Shown here: one piece after another, positions 20,147 to 31,870 of the stretch | Position numbering within the stretch: the first letter of the stretch is position 1 | How the letters are laid out: every line of letters begins with the position of its first letter | NCBI RefSeq assembly: GCF_026210795.1 | Contig: NC_089438.1 | Span: forward strand, 4,423,501 to 4,487,500 | Direction: 5' to 3' | DNA length: 64,000 nucleotides | From: Rhizophagus irregularis | Taxonomy: Eukaryota > Glomeromycota > Glomeromycetes > Glomerales > Glomeraceae | The notes under the pieces: generated by a model | What the model was told of the DNA's origin: nothing | The model's input: the letters and a program-made list of their open reading frames with translations, nothing else | The model's database searches: none | Translations under genes and position numbers: made by a program

Positions 20147-23100
20147 ATGTTTAATTCAGCCATTTATTATAATGGAGAAGGAACAGAAAATAATCTAGAA
20201 AAAGCATTTCATTATTATCAAAAAGCAGCAGAAAATGGTTTTGCTGATGCAATGTTTACTTTAGCTATAGCTTATGAAATTGGAAAAGGAGCAGAAAAGA
20301 ATATAGAAAAAGCCTTCTATTGGTATCAAAAAGCAGCAGAAAATGGAATTACTGAAGCAATGTCTACTATAGCTTTATATTATAAAAAAGGAGAAGGAAC
20401 AGAAATGAATTTAGAAAAAGCCTATTATTGGTATCAAAAAGCAGCAGAAAATGGTTGCAAAGAATCAATGTTTAATTTAGCTTTATGTTATGAAAATGGA
20501 GAAGGAACAGAAATTAATTTAGAAAAAGCCTTTTATTGGAATCAAAAAGCTGCTGAAAATGGTTTTACTGATGCAATGTTTAATTTAGCTTTATGTTATA
20601 AAAACGGAAAAGAAACAGAAATAAATTTAGAAAAAGCTTTTTATTGGTATCAAAATGCAGCAGAAAATGGAATTATTGATGCAATGTTTAATTTAGCCAT
20701 ATGTTATGAAATTGGAGAAGGGACAGAAATAAATATAGAAAAAGCCTTCTATTGGTATCAAAAAGCAGCAGAAAATGGAATTACTGATGCAATGTGTAAT
20801 TTAGCCATCTGTTATGAAATTGGTGAAGGGACAGAAATGAATATAGAAAAAGCCATCTATTGGTATCAAAAAGCAGCAGAAAATGATAATGAAGTAGCAA
20901 TGTATAATTTAGCCTTATTTTATAAAAATGGAAAAGGAACAGAAAATAATCTAGAAAAAGCATTTCATTGGTATCAAAATGCAGCAGAAAATAATTTTAC
21001 TGATGCAATGTTTAATTTAGCTTTATGTTATAAAATAGGGGAAGGAGCAGAAATGAATTTAGAAAAAGCCTTTTATTGGTATCAAAAAGCAGCAGAAAAT
21101 GGTTGTGAAGAATCTATGTATAACTTAGCTTTATGTTATGAAAATGGAGAAGGAACAGAAATGAATTTAAAAAAAGCTTTTTATTGGTATCAAAATGCAG
21201 CAGAAAATGGTTTTGCTGATGCGATGTTCAATTTAGCCATATGTTATGAAGATGGAAAAGGAACAGAAATGAAATTAGAAAAAGCTTTTTATTGGTATCA
21301 AAAAGCAGCAGAAAATGGTATTACTGATGCAATGTTTAATTTAGCCAATAGTTATGAAATTGGAGAAGAAACAAAAAAGGATATAAAAAAGGCTTTTTAT
21401 TGGTATCAAAAAGCAGCAGAAAATGGGAATGAAGCAGCAATGTATAATTTAGCCTTATTTTATAAAAATGGAAAAGGAATAGAAAATAATCTAGAAAAAG
21501 CCTTTTATTGGTATCAAAAAGCAGCAGAAAATGGTTGTAAAAAATCAATAAATATTTTAGCTGGATACTATGGAAAAAAAACAGAAATAAATTTAGAAAA
21601 AGCCTATTATTGGTATCAAAAAGCAGCAGAAAATGGAATTACTGTTGCAATGCTTAATTTGGCTATATGTTATGAAATTGGAGAAGGAACAGAAAAGAAT
21701 ATAGAAAAAGCCTTCTATTGGTATCAAAAAGCTGCTGAAAATGGTGATGAAATGGCAATGTTTTGTTTAGCTTTATATTATGAAAATGGAGTAGAAACAG
21801 GAATTAATTTAGAAAAAGCTTTTTATTGGTATCAAAAAGCAGCAGAAAATGGTTTTACTGATGCAATGTTTAATTTAGCTTTATGTTATAAAAATGGAGA
21901 AGGAACAGATATGAATTTAGAAAAAGCTTTTTATTGGTATCAAAAAGCAGCAGAAAATGGAATTACTGACGCAATGAATAATTTAGCCATATGTTATGAA
22001 GATGGAAAAGGAACAGAAATGAATTTAGAAAAAGCTTTTTATTGGAATCAAAAAGCAGCTGAAAATGGTAATGAAGTAGCAATGTATAATTTGGCTTTAT
22101 TTTATGAAAATGGAAAAGGAACAGAAAATAATCTAGAAAAAGCCTTTTATTGGTATCAAAAAGCAGCAGAAAATGGAATTACTAATGCAATGCTTAATTT
22201 AGCCATATACTATGAAAATGGAAAAGGAATAAAGAAGAATATAGAAAAAGCCTTATATTGGTATCAAAAAGCTGCTGAAAATGGTGATGAGATGGCAATG
22301 TTTAATTTAGCTCTATGTTATGAAAATGGAGATGGAAAAGAAATAAATTTAAAAAAAGCCTTTTATTGGTATCAAAAAGCAGCAGAAAATGGTCATGAAA
22401 ATGCAATATTTTGTTTAGCTATATGCCATAAAAATGGAGAAGGAACAGAAAAGAATATTGAAAAAGCCTTGTATTGGTTTCAAAAAGCAGCTGAATATGG
22501 TAATGAAGTGGCAATGTTTAATTTAGCTTTATCTTATAAAAATGGAGAAGGAACAGAAATAAATCTAGAAAAAGCCTTTTATTGGTATCAAAATGCAGCA
22601 GAAAATAGTTTTACTGATGCAATGTTTAATTTAGCTTTATGTTATGAGAATGGGGAAGGTACAGAAATAAATTCAGAAAAAGCCTTTTATTGGAATCAAA
22701 AAGCAGCAGAAAATGGTTTTACTGATGCAATGTTTAATTTAGCTTTGTGTTATGAAAATGGAAAAGGAATAGAAAAAAATAAGGAAAAAGCCTTCTATTG
22801 GTATCAAAAAGCAGCTGAAAATGATAATGAAAGAGCATTGCTTTATTTAGCTTTAAACGATGTAGAAACAGAAAAGAATTTAAAAACAACATTTTATTGG
22901 AACCAAGAATCAGCAGAAAATGGTCTTGTTGAAGAAATGTTTAAGTTAGCATTATGTTATAAAAATGGAGAAGGAACAGTAATAAATTTAGAAAAAGCCT
23001 TTTATTGGTATCAAAAAGCAGCAGAGAATGGTTATAAAGAAGCAATGAAGACTTTAGCTATATGTTATGAAAATGGAGAAGGGACAGAAAAGAATGAGAA

Positions 23101-26100
23101 AAAAGCCTTTTATTGGTATCAAAAAGCAGCAGAAAATGGAATTACTGATGTAATGTTTAATTTAGCCATATGTTATGAAATTGGAGAAGGAACAGAAATG
23201 AATTTTAACAAAGCCTTTTATTGGTATCAAAAAGCTGCCGAAAATGGTAATGAAAAGGCAATGTTTTGTTTAGCTTTATATTATAAAAATGGAAAAGAAA
23301 CAGAAATAAATTTGGAAAAAGCTTTTTATTGGTATCAAAAAGCAGCAGAAAATGGTTATGAAAATGCAATAATTTGTTTAGCCACATGCTATAAAAATGG
23401 AGATGGAACAGAAAAGAATATAGAAAAAGCCTTCTATTGGTATCAAAAAGCTGCTGAAAATGGTAATAATGTAGCAATGTATAATTTAGCCTTATTTTAT
23501 AAAAATGAAAAAGGAACAGAAAATAATCTAGAAAAAGCCTTTGATTGGTATCAAAAAGCAGCAGAAAATGGAATTACTGATGCAATGTTTGATTTAGCTT
23601 TATGTTATAAATATGAAGAAGGAACAGAAATGAATTTAGAAAAAGCCTTCTATTGGTATCAAAAAGCAGCAGAAAATGGAATTATTAATGCAATGCTTAA
23701 TTTAGCTATATGTTATGAATTTGGAGAAGGAACTGAAAAGAATATAGAAAAAGCCTTTTATTGGTATCAAAAGGCTGCTGAAAATGGTAATAAAGTGGCA
23801 ATGTTTGGTTTAGCTTTATGTTATGAAAATGGGATAAAAACAGAAAATAATCTAGAAAAAGCCTTTTATTGGTATCAAAAAGCAGCTGAAAATGGTTTTA
23901 CTGATGCAATGTTTAATTTAGCTTTATGTTATAAAAATGGAGAAGGAATAGAAATGAATTTAGAAAATGCCATCTATTGGTATCAAAAAGCAGCAGAAAA
24001 TGGTTGTAAAAAAGCAATGAATAATTTAGCTGCATATTATGGAAAAGGAACAGAAAATAAGGAAAAAGCTTTTTATTGGTATCAAAAAGCTGCTGAAAAT
24101 GATGATGAAATGGCAATGTTTAATTTAGCCTATAGTTATGAAAATGGAGAAGGAACAGAAAAGAATGAGGAAAAAGCCTTTTATTGGTATCAAAAAGCAG
24201 CAGAAAATGGTAATACTCTTGCAATAATCAATTTAGCCAGTAAATATTATTATGGAGAAAGAATAGAAAAGAATATGAAAAAATGGGTTTATTTGAATCA
24301 AAAGGCAGCAGAAAATGGGTTTAAAAGAGCAATGCATAATTTGGCCTATAGTTATAAAAATGGAGAAGGAACAGAAAAAGATTTACAAAAAGCCTTTTAT
24401 TGGTATCAAAAAGCAGCAGAAAATGGAAATGCTAATGCAATGTTTGATTTAGCCAAATGCTATAAAAATGGAGAAGGGATAGAAATGAATTTAGAAAAAG
24501 CCTTTTATTGGTATCAAAATGCAGCAGAAAATGGTTTTACTGATGCAATGTTTAACTTAGCCTATAGTTATGAAAATGGAAAAGGAACAGAAAATAATTT
24601 AGAAAAAGCCTTCTATTGGTATCAAAAAGCAGCAGAAAATGATCATAAACATGCAATGTTTAATTTATCTAGATATTATATAAATGGAAAAGAAACAGAA
24701 AAGAATTTAGAAAAAGCCTTTTATTGGTATCAAAAGGCAGTAGAAGGTATTTCTAAAAATGAAGCTGAATACTGTTATAAATGCAAACAACCATATATTG
24801 ATTACCAGTGGTGCAAACAATGTAATACCAAACGATTTAAACAAAATTTTTCAAAGTGGACTAGTAATAATGAAATTATTGATAAATTTATTCAAGATGC
24901 ACAAATAAATGCTAAAAATAGTTATGAAATCTTAGAGTGGATACCTTATGATAGATTGTCAGATATTAATTATCATGATAAAGGAGGATTTGGTGAAATT
25001 CATAGAGCTATCTGGTCAGATGGACCTATTTATAGTTGGAATTCTGATGAACAGCAATGGAATAGACAAGCAGAATATAAGGTCGCTCTTAAAATACTTA
25101 AGGGTTCATCAAGTTCAAATAATAAATTTTTGGATGAGGTATAGTATTTATAATTATAATAAACTGAATTTTATTTTCTTTGCAAAAATTTATTAATTTT
25201 TTTGTTATTTAAATAGTGGAAATATCATTATAATTGTCAGAAAGGATCATTTTCAAAATTTATTCAATTTTTTGGGTTTACACAAGATCCAAATAATTTA
25301 AATTATATAATAGTAATGAGCTATGCAAAAAAAGGAACTTTGAAAGATTGTTTATCTGACATAATTAAATTTAAGTGGCAAGACAAGTTAGAATTATTGA
25401 AAAAAATTATTTTGGGACTTAAAATAATTCATGAATCAAAATTAACTCATGGTGATTTTCACGATCGTAATATTTTAGTGTCAGATGATTACGATGAGGT
25501 ATTTATTATTGATTTCGGATTATGTAAACCTATAAGTGATTTACAAGATTCTGACAATGATGATGATAAAATTTGTGGAGTTTTGCCTTTTATGGCGCCT
25601 GAAATATTAAGAAGAAATCCTTATACTTCAGCAAGTGATATTTATAGTTTTTCAATGATAATGTGGGAATTTACATCGGGTATCCCTCCATTTAATCATG
25701 AATGTGATCTTAACCTTGCTTTAAGTATTTGTGAAGGGAAACGTCCTGAAATTAAAAAAAGTACTCCAAATTGTTATGTAGATTTAATGAAAAAATGTTG
25801 GGATTCAAATCCTTCTGATAGGCCAACTATAGTAATGATTGAAAATATTTTATCTAAATGGATCAAATGTATTAATGAACATTATGAAATAAACAGGGAT
25901 GAAAATAATACTACCATGTTAACAAAGTATAGTGATGATCAATTGAAAAATAATATGTTGGAATTTGTAGAAGCAAACAAAGTTAATGTACAAGAACAAG
26001 CAAACAGTTCTAATATACAATCTCATCCACAATCTCATCCACAAACATATTATACAAGTCGTGAATTCTCTGAAATTTTAGTTCAAGAAGGGTCAGATGA

Positions 26101-26131
26101 GTCTCAGTGTTGGGATGAATTTAAAATTTGA
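20147..26131 (+). CDS. Giant Sel1-repeat protein with C-terminal protein kinase domain, 1968 aa
   Basis: Exon 1 is 20147-25138 and exon 2 is 25217-26131. The intron is GTATAG...AATAG, and the joined frame crosses KFLDE|WKYH. Residues 1 to about 1535 are 43 consecutive 36-residue Sel1-like (TPR-related) repeats of the type MFNLALCYENGEGTE...EKAFYWYQKAAENG; three are shortened. A Cys segment (CYKC ... WCKQC) follows, then a kinase domain: glycine loop GGFGEIHRA, VALKIL lysine, catalytic HGDFHDRNIL, IIDFGLC and PFMAPEIL. All catalytic residues are present. The C-terminus ends with the YTSREFSEI and CWDEFKI phrases usual in this fungal kinase family. Here the repeats precede the kinase, so they probably scaffold it. 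The start is doubtful: an in-frame half repeat (AENNDKEA) precedes the ATG after an acceptor-like TTAG, so an upstream exon may exist or the gene may be 5'-truncated. Confidence 0.9.
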
Positions 26132-26134
26132 AGA

Positions 26135-26372
26135 TTAACCAAATTTTGCCCAAATTATTTATTATCTTTATTAACAAGCACTATAAAAATGAATAAATTT
26201 AATTTTCATAATTATTAATTTCCTAAATATATTAGCAGTGATGCAATGTTAAATTTCAGTTATTTTCAGAAAGTTTTATGAATTTTATTGGAGACAGCAG
26301 AATTTAAAGTTGATCATAGATTAACATGCGAATTTATTTTTTATTTTGAATAAGAGATCTTTGGTTATTTTT
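26135..26372 (+). repeat. Direct copy of 13.1 kb repeat abutting the kinase stop codon
   Basis: Starts within 10 nt of the Sel1-kinase stop and matches 13086-13350 nearly base for base (for example GCAGTGATGCAATGTTAAAT). The dispersed family member was inserted at, or formed part of, the 3' flank of the kinase gene. Confidence 0.8.
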
Positions 26373-26589
26373 AATGGATATAAAAGCCAAATTTTTTTTT
26401 TTAATTTTAAAAACGGTTTTATTATTGAAATGGTTAAAATACGCAGAAATAATTAAATACATTAATTTTGTACCTATAATTTATACTGAATTATTTAACT
26501 ATTAAAGGTTATTTGCATTTTATACAAAATGTGAGGCCATCAATTAATTGTATTATCGTGTCAATAAAGTATCTATATATTCTAAACTA

Positions 26590-26990
26590 CTAACTAATCT
26601 AATACTGAATAATTTTCTGCATCAGGAACTTATAAAAACCACTAAATTATGATGTGTCTATAAATCCAATAAATCTGATGAAAACCAAATATCTCTCAGT
26701 TTTCCTCCGATCTCTAAATATTGACCTTCCCTGCATTTGGCTTTTTTACTAGCTCCATAATGTGTAATCAACGATCTATTAGCTTTTCCTATTCATTTCA
26801 TATTTTTAGTAATACCCGATTATGTTCCCGTTGACTTACTACTTCACATCTGGGTATCCAAATAAACCTTCAGTTCTTGGTAACTCTTTAATATTAGCTA
26901 CAAATTCTTTGAAATTTTTTATCTTTAATTCCGAAATATAATCAGCTATTAACAATCCCTTCAATAGTTTCATGAAAAATATGACCATTA
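26590..26990 (-). repeat. Inverted segment of the same dispersed family
   Basis: This stretch is the complement of about 13360-13770 (for example ACCTTCAGTTCTTGG here against CCAAGAACTGAAGGT there). At 13 kb the two blocks are contiguous and in one orientation, so an inversion, with about 220 nt of unrelated DNA at 26373-26589, happened here. Confidence 0.8.
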
Positions 26991-26999
26991 AAATTTTTT

Positions 27000-27800
27000 G
27001 GCTTACGCAAAATTCTTACTAAAAAGCAAAAACCATTTAAGGGTTGGTCTTTGGTCAAAGAATCTGTCAAAAAAATCTTTTTTTTAATTGCAAAGATCCT
27101 GAAGCATGTATGTTCATTAATCTTCTAGATGATGTAATTCCGTTAGTTTTGGATTTTTATCCAATAATTTTTCGAAGTGGATGTTGGGAAGTTTACGAAG
27201 AAGCAATGCTTCGTATGTGGAAATTTTTTATCGATACCGCCATAAAATTTATAATAAGTTACCATTGGCATTCTTAGTGACGTTTTTTATTGGCAGAAAT
27301 TATTAAAAGTTCTCTTCATATCTTTAATGATTATTATGTAGAAAACTTTCACAGTTGTATTAGAAATCAAATAATTTTAATACTGCTCAACAAATTATTA
27401 ATCAAGCAAAAATAATTGACCAGATGCGTGATAATAACTCCTTTACCGAAGTTTTTTCAAAAATCAGCGATTTTCCTTTTAAATTTCCAAAATGTTTGGA
27501 AAAATCGTGGATATAAAAAGAATTGTCAATACAATTTACCAACAATTGCCAAAATTGTGAATGAAAAAGTTCTGTCCCCCTAAATCAGACAAACTATGTG
27601 ATTGGAGCACTTTTTCATCAGAAGAGGCGTCAGGTAGTGGTCTATCATGTGGTATGGTTACCATACAGAATGTTTTAACTAAGTGAATCAGAGATGCCCA
27701 TATTGTTATAAATATCTTTGTAATGGTATTAATAAAGATAATTGCAAGATATTTCAGAATATGTTGAATATGAAATTTGATGATGATAAGGATAATGGAG
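27000..27800 (+). pseudogene. Remnant of a dispersed uncharacterised glomeromycete gene family, copy 2
   Basis: Three frames together give a recognisable protein. Frame 1 holds FINLLDDVIPLVLDFYPIIF and EEAMLRMWKFFIDTAIKF. A later frame holds YYVENFHSCIRNQ, then TAQQIINQAKIIDQMR and FPFKFPKCLEK, and finally NYVIGALFH. The succession (polymerase-free, with a VENFHS-type phrase) is one I associate with a large repeated family in Rhizophagus-type genomes whose function is unknown and which may travel with transposons. Frameshifts and stops show it is dead. It continues the family from the inverted block just upstream. Confidence 0.5.
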
Positions 27801-29879
27801 AAGATTCGGAGGACCAGCAAGTTTAGAGGATAATGATGATAATGTAGTTGTTTTCGCTGATGAAGATATAAACAGAAAATTGGAGGAGGCATTAAACCCA
27901 TGTTAATGATATAATTTGGAGTTAATTAAGGTTAATTTATTGGTTGATTTTATAATTAAGTTTACGTTAAAATTTATTTTACTTACGTTTAACTTCACCG
28001 TAAAATATTATAATTTAAAATTTATTTTTTAATATTTATATTTATATTTATTTGCTTGATTTAACATTTAAATTTATTTAAAATATTTATGGTTTTTACA
28101 ATTATTATAACTATTGACGTGTTAAAAATTTCGAATAACGGTGTAAGACCTAAGCCCGTGATAAATCACGTTGCCACCTTATCACGTTGCCACCTTAGGC
28201 TTAACAAAACAATTACTTTATTAATAATATAAATAAATACAATTATATGCTTGGTTTAACAATACTAAATATAAATAAAAATAAAATCTTTCATTCTCTA
28301 AGAAACATTTTATCCCTTTTTAATATTTCGGCACAAGATCTTAAAATTTTCTTCAAATCGCCTTCAAATCAAGTCATATGTATCTAAATCACCTGATATA
28401 ATCCCAATCACTAATCATTTCATTACGGACGTTACATTTGTAACGTCATACAATTTTAAACTACTAAAAATTTATATACTAATTCTAAATATAGTACTGC
28501 GCCTCATAATTAATAAATTTACTAGGTATATTACGGCATTACACTAGTTACTCTTTTTTTTTAAATACCTTTTTTTTACCGATTCTAATCATTTCTTATT
28601 TTTTTTTCAAACCGAGAAAAAAATATTTTAAATTATTTTTTTTTCTTTTTTTTTTTGGCTCAAACCGAAAAAAATGAATATTTTTTTTTAATTAGTTGTT
28701 TTATAAATTATCTAGTAATTCTTTTTTGACAATATGAAATGTTTGAATAAATAAAGTAATAAAATATCAAAAATGATGTTTTGAATCAATTTTTTACGTT
28801 ATTTAAAAAAAAGTGTTAATTTAAATATATATGTTTTTTTCTTTATTTGTAAATACTATTAATATTAAAATTTAATTTTATCTACCGGAAATGTAATATA
28901 TTTATTCATTTTATATTTTATTGTATTGAAAAAATTATTTGGGATGATATTTTATAAATAGTTTCTTTTTTTCAGAAACTCACTATTCATACATAATATA
29001 TTATTTGCAATTTAGATGTTAATAATAAATGAATAATATAGTAGTAACAAAATGTAATGAACAAGAATTACCAACCAAAGTTAATATTGGTACTGTTTAA
29101 AATCCCAAGTGGTTTTTTGTAAATAAGCATCACGTAAACCAGGATATGTTGAAAGTAACATGATTTTTACTTACTAGATTATTATATTGATTTCGAGGTC
29201 TTGATACTTATTAGCTCAAACATGTTTCAATAAAAGTTAAAATACACGGGAAAGCGCTAGGACGATCAATAAATAAATCTATCTTCTTTTATATTTAATG
29301 CATTTAAAATATATTACTAATTTGCAGCAAACAACAGTTTATGAATAAATTTACTCGAAATTATAACTAGAAACCAAATCCGCAAAATTAAAAATCATAT
29401 GATGTTTGAATTATATTCTATCTAATAAGTAAAGACACAAATAATAATATAGAATAAAAGAAAAAATTAAAAAGTTTAATAAAAGTTTAATTTTCTAAAT
29501 AATTTCTTACAAATATCGCAAAATAAGTTTAGAGCAGTACATGATTTAATAATTATTAGGCCACCTTTTCTTATTACTACAAGTACTTTAACAAAATTAA
29601 TTACTATTTGAAATTTTAAATATTAATATATATATGTGTTAAAAAAAAAATCTCTTAACCAGTTGCAATTCTAATAATCTAAGCACATGGATAATTTGTA
29701 TAGATTAATCCTGAATACAATAAATTCTTAAAATCCATTATTCTAAACTTGAATAACCCCGCACGAAGCAACGGGCTAGTCGAACCATTGCTAGTAAGCG
29801 CCTAGAAATATTCATAATTTGGTTTTTTTACCGTAATATAAAAATAATTTGTCAATATTCCTGGTCTTCAAGACTAGTA
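27801..29879. other. AT-rich intergenic DNA with small repeats
   Basis: No supported gene. Seen within it: a 16-nt direct repeat at 28165-28196 (ATCACGTTGCCACCTT twice) inside arms CCTAAGCC and GGCTTA; a near-perfect palindrome GACGTTACATTTGTAACGTC at 28428-28447; poly-T runs at 28550-28690; and a Helitron-like end near 29757-29780. Confidence 0.4.
29757..29780 (+). mobile_element. Possible Helitron 3' end
   Basis: CCCCGCACGAAGCAACGGGC is an imperfect GC hairpin directly followed by CTAG and then T, as at Helitron 3' termini (hairpin, CTRR, T). A similar but degraded phrase is at 61976-61992. No Rep/helicase gene is visible and the 5' end was not identified. Confidence 0.3.
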
Positions 29880-31870
29880 TTAAATTAATATCGTTATTAT
29901 ATCGATCATTCGTAAAATCCAGAATTATACTTCGGCACAAACTTATCCTCATATTATTATAAGGTCAATAATAACTGATAAACTAAGATTGACACAAATT
30001 CAAATAAAAATAAATAAATTTACCCGATAATCTAAATAATCAAATTATAAATTAGTTTATTAAGATTTTTTTTTCTTTTTTAAAAGTAATGTTATATTTT
30101 TATAACTTACATTCATTAATAATTGTTTTAATGCATCATCTTCAATCCCTTGGTTCAACATCAATCATAAGTAAAACATAATCAGCTTGTTGATGATGAG
30201 ATTGATTAGGATGTAATAAATCATATACACGTTTTTTCCTTGCTTGTGTTATATGATAGCAGTATTATTATTATTCTCCATTAATAAATTTTCTTCGTCA
30301 TTGTTTTTATTCATAGAATTGGTTATTTTATTATTATCATTATATATAGTAGCGGTAACCATCTGTTGACCTACGAAACAAGCTTCAACAGATACTTCCT
30401 CTAATAATTTAACGTTCCTTCTGTTCTTTCTTCTTTTTATTATTTTTATTCACTATTTTATTATCATTTTCTTTTCATTTAATTTCTTTTGGCTAATTGG
30501 ATCTTTGAAGAGGATTTCTTAATTCATGAGATATAGAAGAAACGAATGCACCTTTTGCTCTATCAGCAATGATAACTTTTCTTTTTAATACTTCATTAAC
30601 AATATTTATACCAAAATTACTCAAATAATCACGTTCTTCTTCTTCAAATTGTCTTTGTGGATCTTTGTCATAGCGATTAAGAAATCAAAAGCACTCTGTG
30701 TATCATCATAAATCGGTACAACAATACTGGAATGTACATCATCAGGAAAGAGGGTCGATAATGGGGTAAAGAATTTTGATAAATACAACCTCGTGAATGA
30801 GCTTGCATTAATAAGTAAAATAAGAAGTAATCATAGAAGCTTTTAAAACTTCAGGAGATAATTCAATTTCACCAGCAGAAGCTAGAGATCTTAAATGACT
30901 TGATGTACATCGGGAGGAGGAGCGTTTAAAATGAAATTATTTGAATCACGAGAAGTTATAGATAAAGGACGAGAGCCATCTCTAATAAATAAACTGAATC
31001 TACATTTAAAGTGTCTCTCATTAATTTAATTTAACAGCCATATTAAAATATTGTTTCATCAATAGTAGATTTTACTATCTTATTTTCATCATTATTACTA
31101 GAATTATTAGCCAATTGAATTTCCAAACAAAATTTACTAAATTCAACTATACTCTCTTGTATCTTATTTCTTACACGTAAATGTAAAGTATCGGTCCATA
31201 ATTCTAATTCTCTCATGAAAACTTTAACAATTTCCTTTAACTTTAACGACCATTTTTTGAAAAACTATCCCTAGGTTCACGATCGATCACACATATAGTA
31301 TTAATATTTTGACCATCATCGGTTCGTAAAGGGGTATTAGTATAAAATCTTATAAAGGAGACCAGTAACTAAAGGATTATTACGAAATCTCCAATCCTTA
31401 GTAGCAATCAAGTACTACAAATAGTTCATCATTTTCTTATAATACTACAAAAACTTATCCCACTAATAGTTTCACTACATCCCATACCATCTTCAACTTT
31501 AAACCATTGATGAGTCGTATTGAGAAGTGATATCATTGATATTGATGTCTTAAAATGTTCTTTTGATAATGCTACAATACGAGTAAAATTAACATCATTT
31601 GATGTATTAAGTATTTGAAATCTCCATAACGCTTTTCTACGTTCAACTTCATTAAGAGGTATGGGAGGAGGAAGGTAATGATTATCATCATCTTCTTCTC
31701 AGCAATTTTTTCGTAATTACCGTCTACTTCATTTTCTTAGATAAACATTTATTTTTGTTTATAATCATCTTCAAGCTCAATTTTTAAGCTATTAAACTAG
31801 GAAAACGGAAACCGTTGAAAGTCTGTAACAACTGAGACCAAGTTCGACTGAAAATTTTCAAATTTTAATT
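29880..31870 (-). pseudogene. Hybrid histidine kinase remnant HK'
   Basis: Minus-strand remains of the same HK as HK1. The GAF start is well kept (NEVERRKALWRFQILNTSND, about 31560-31670) and continues with HQWFKVEDGMGCSET. The H-box ISHELRNPL (about 30505-30535) runs directly into QRSN, because roughly 250 nt encoding the rest of HisKA are deleted. A residue of the ATPase N-box region (ALKQ-like, LMN equivalent) is near 30118-30150. ATPase and receiver are absent. Many frameshifts are present. Its partner kinase upstream is missing. At about 31780-31850 it is fused to the exon-like phrase seen intact at 58961-59055. Confidence 0.75.

Noticed and set aside
20781-24116. Minus-strand open frames opposite the Sel1 repeats (for example 23205-23477)
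   Set aside because: They are antisense shadows of the periodic plus-strand repeat and are rich in Leu/Phe/His only because of that.
27536-27901. Minus-strand 121-codon ORF
   Set aside because: It is antisense to the readable remnant (QIINQAKIIDQMR, NYVIGALFH) of the dispersed family on the plus strand.
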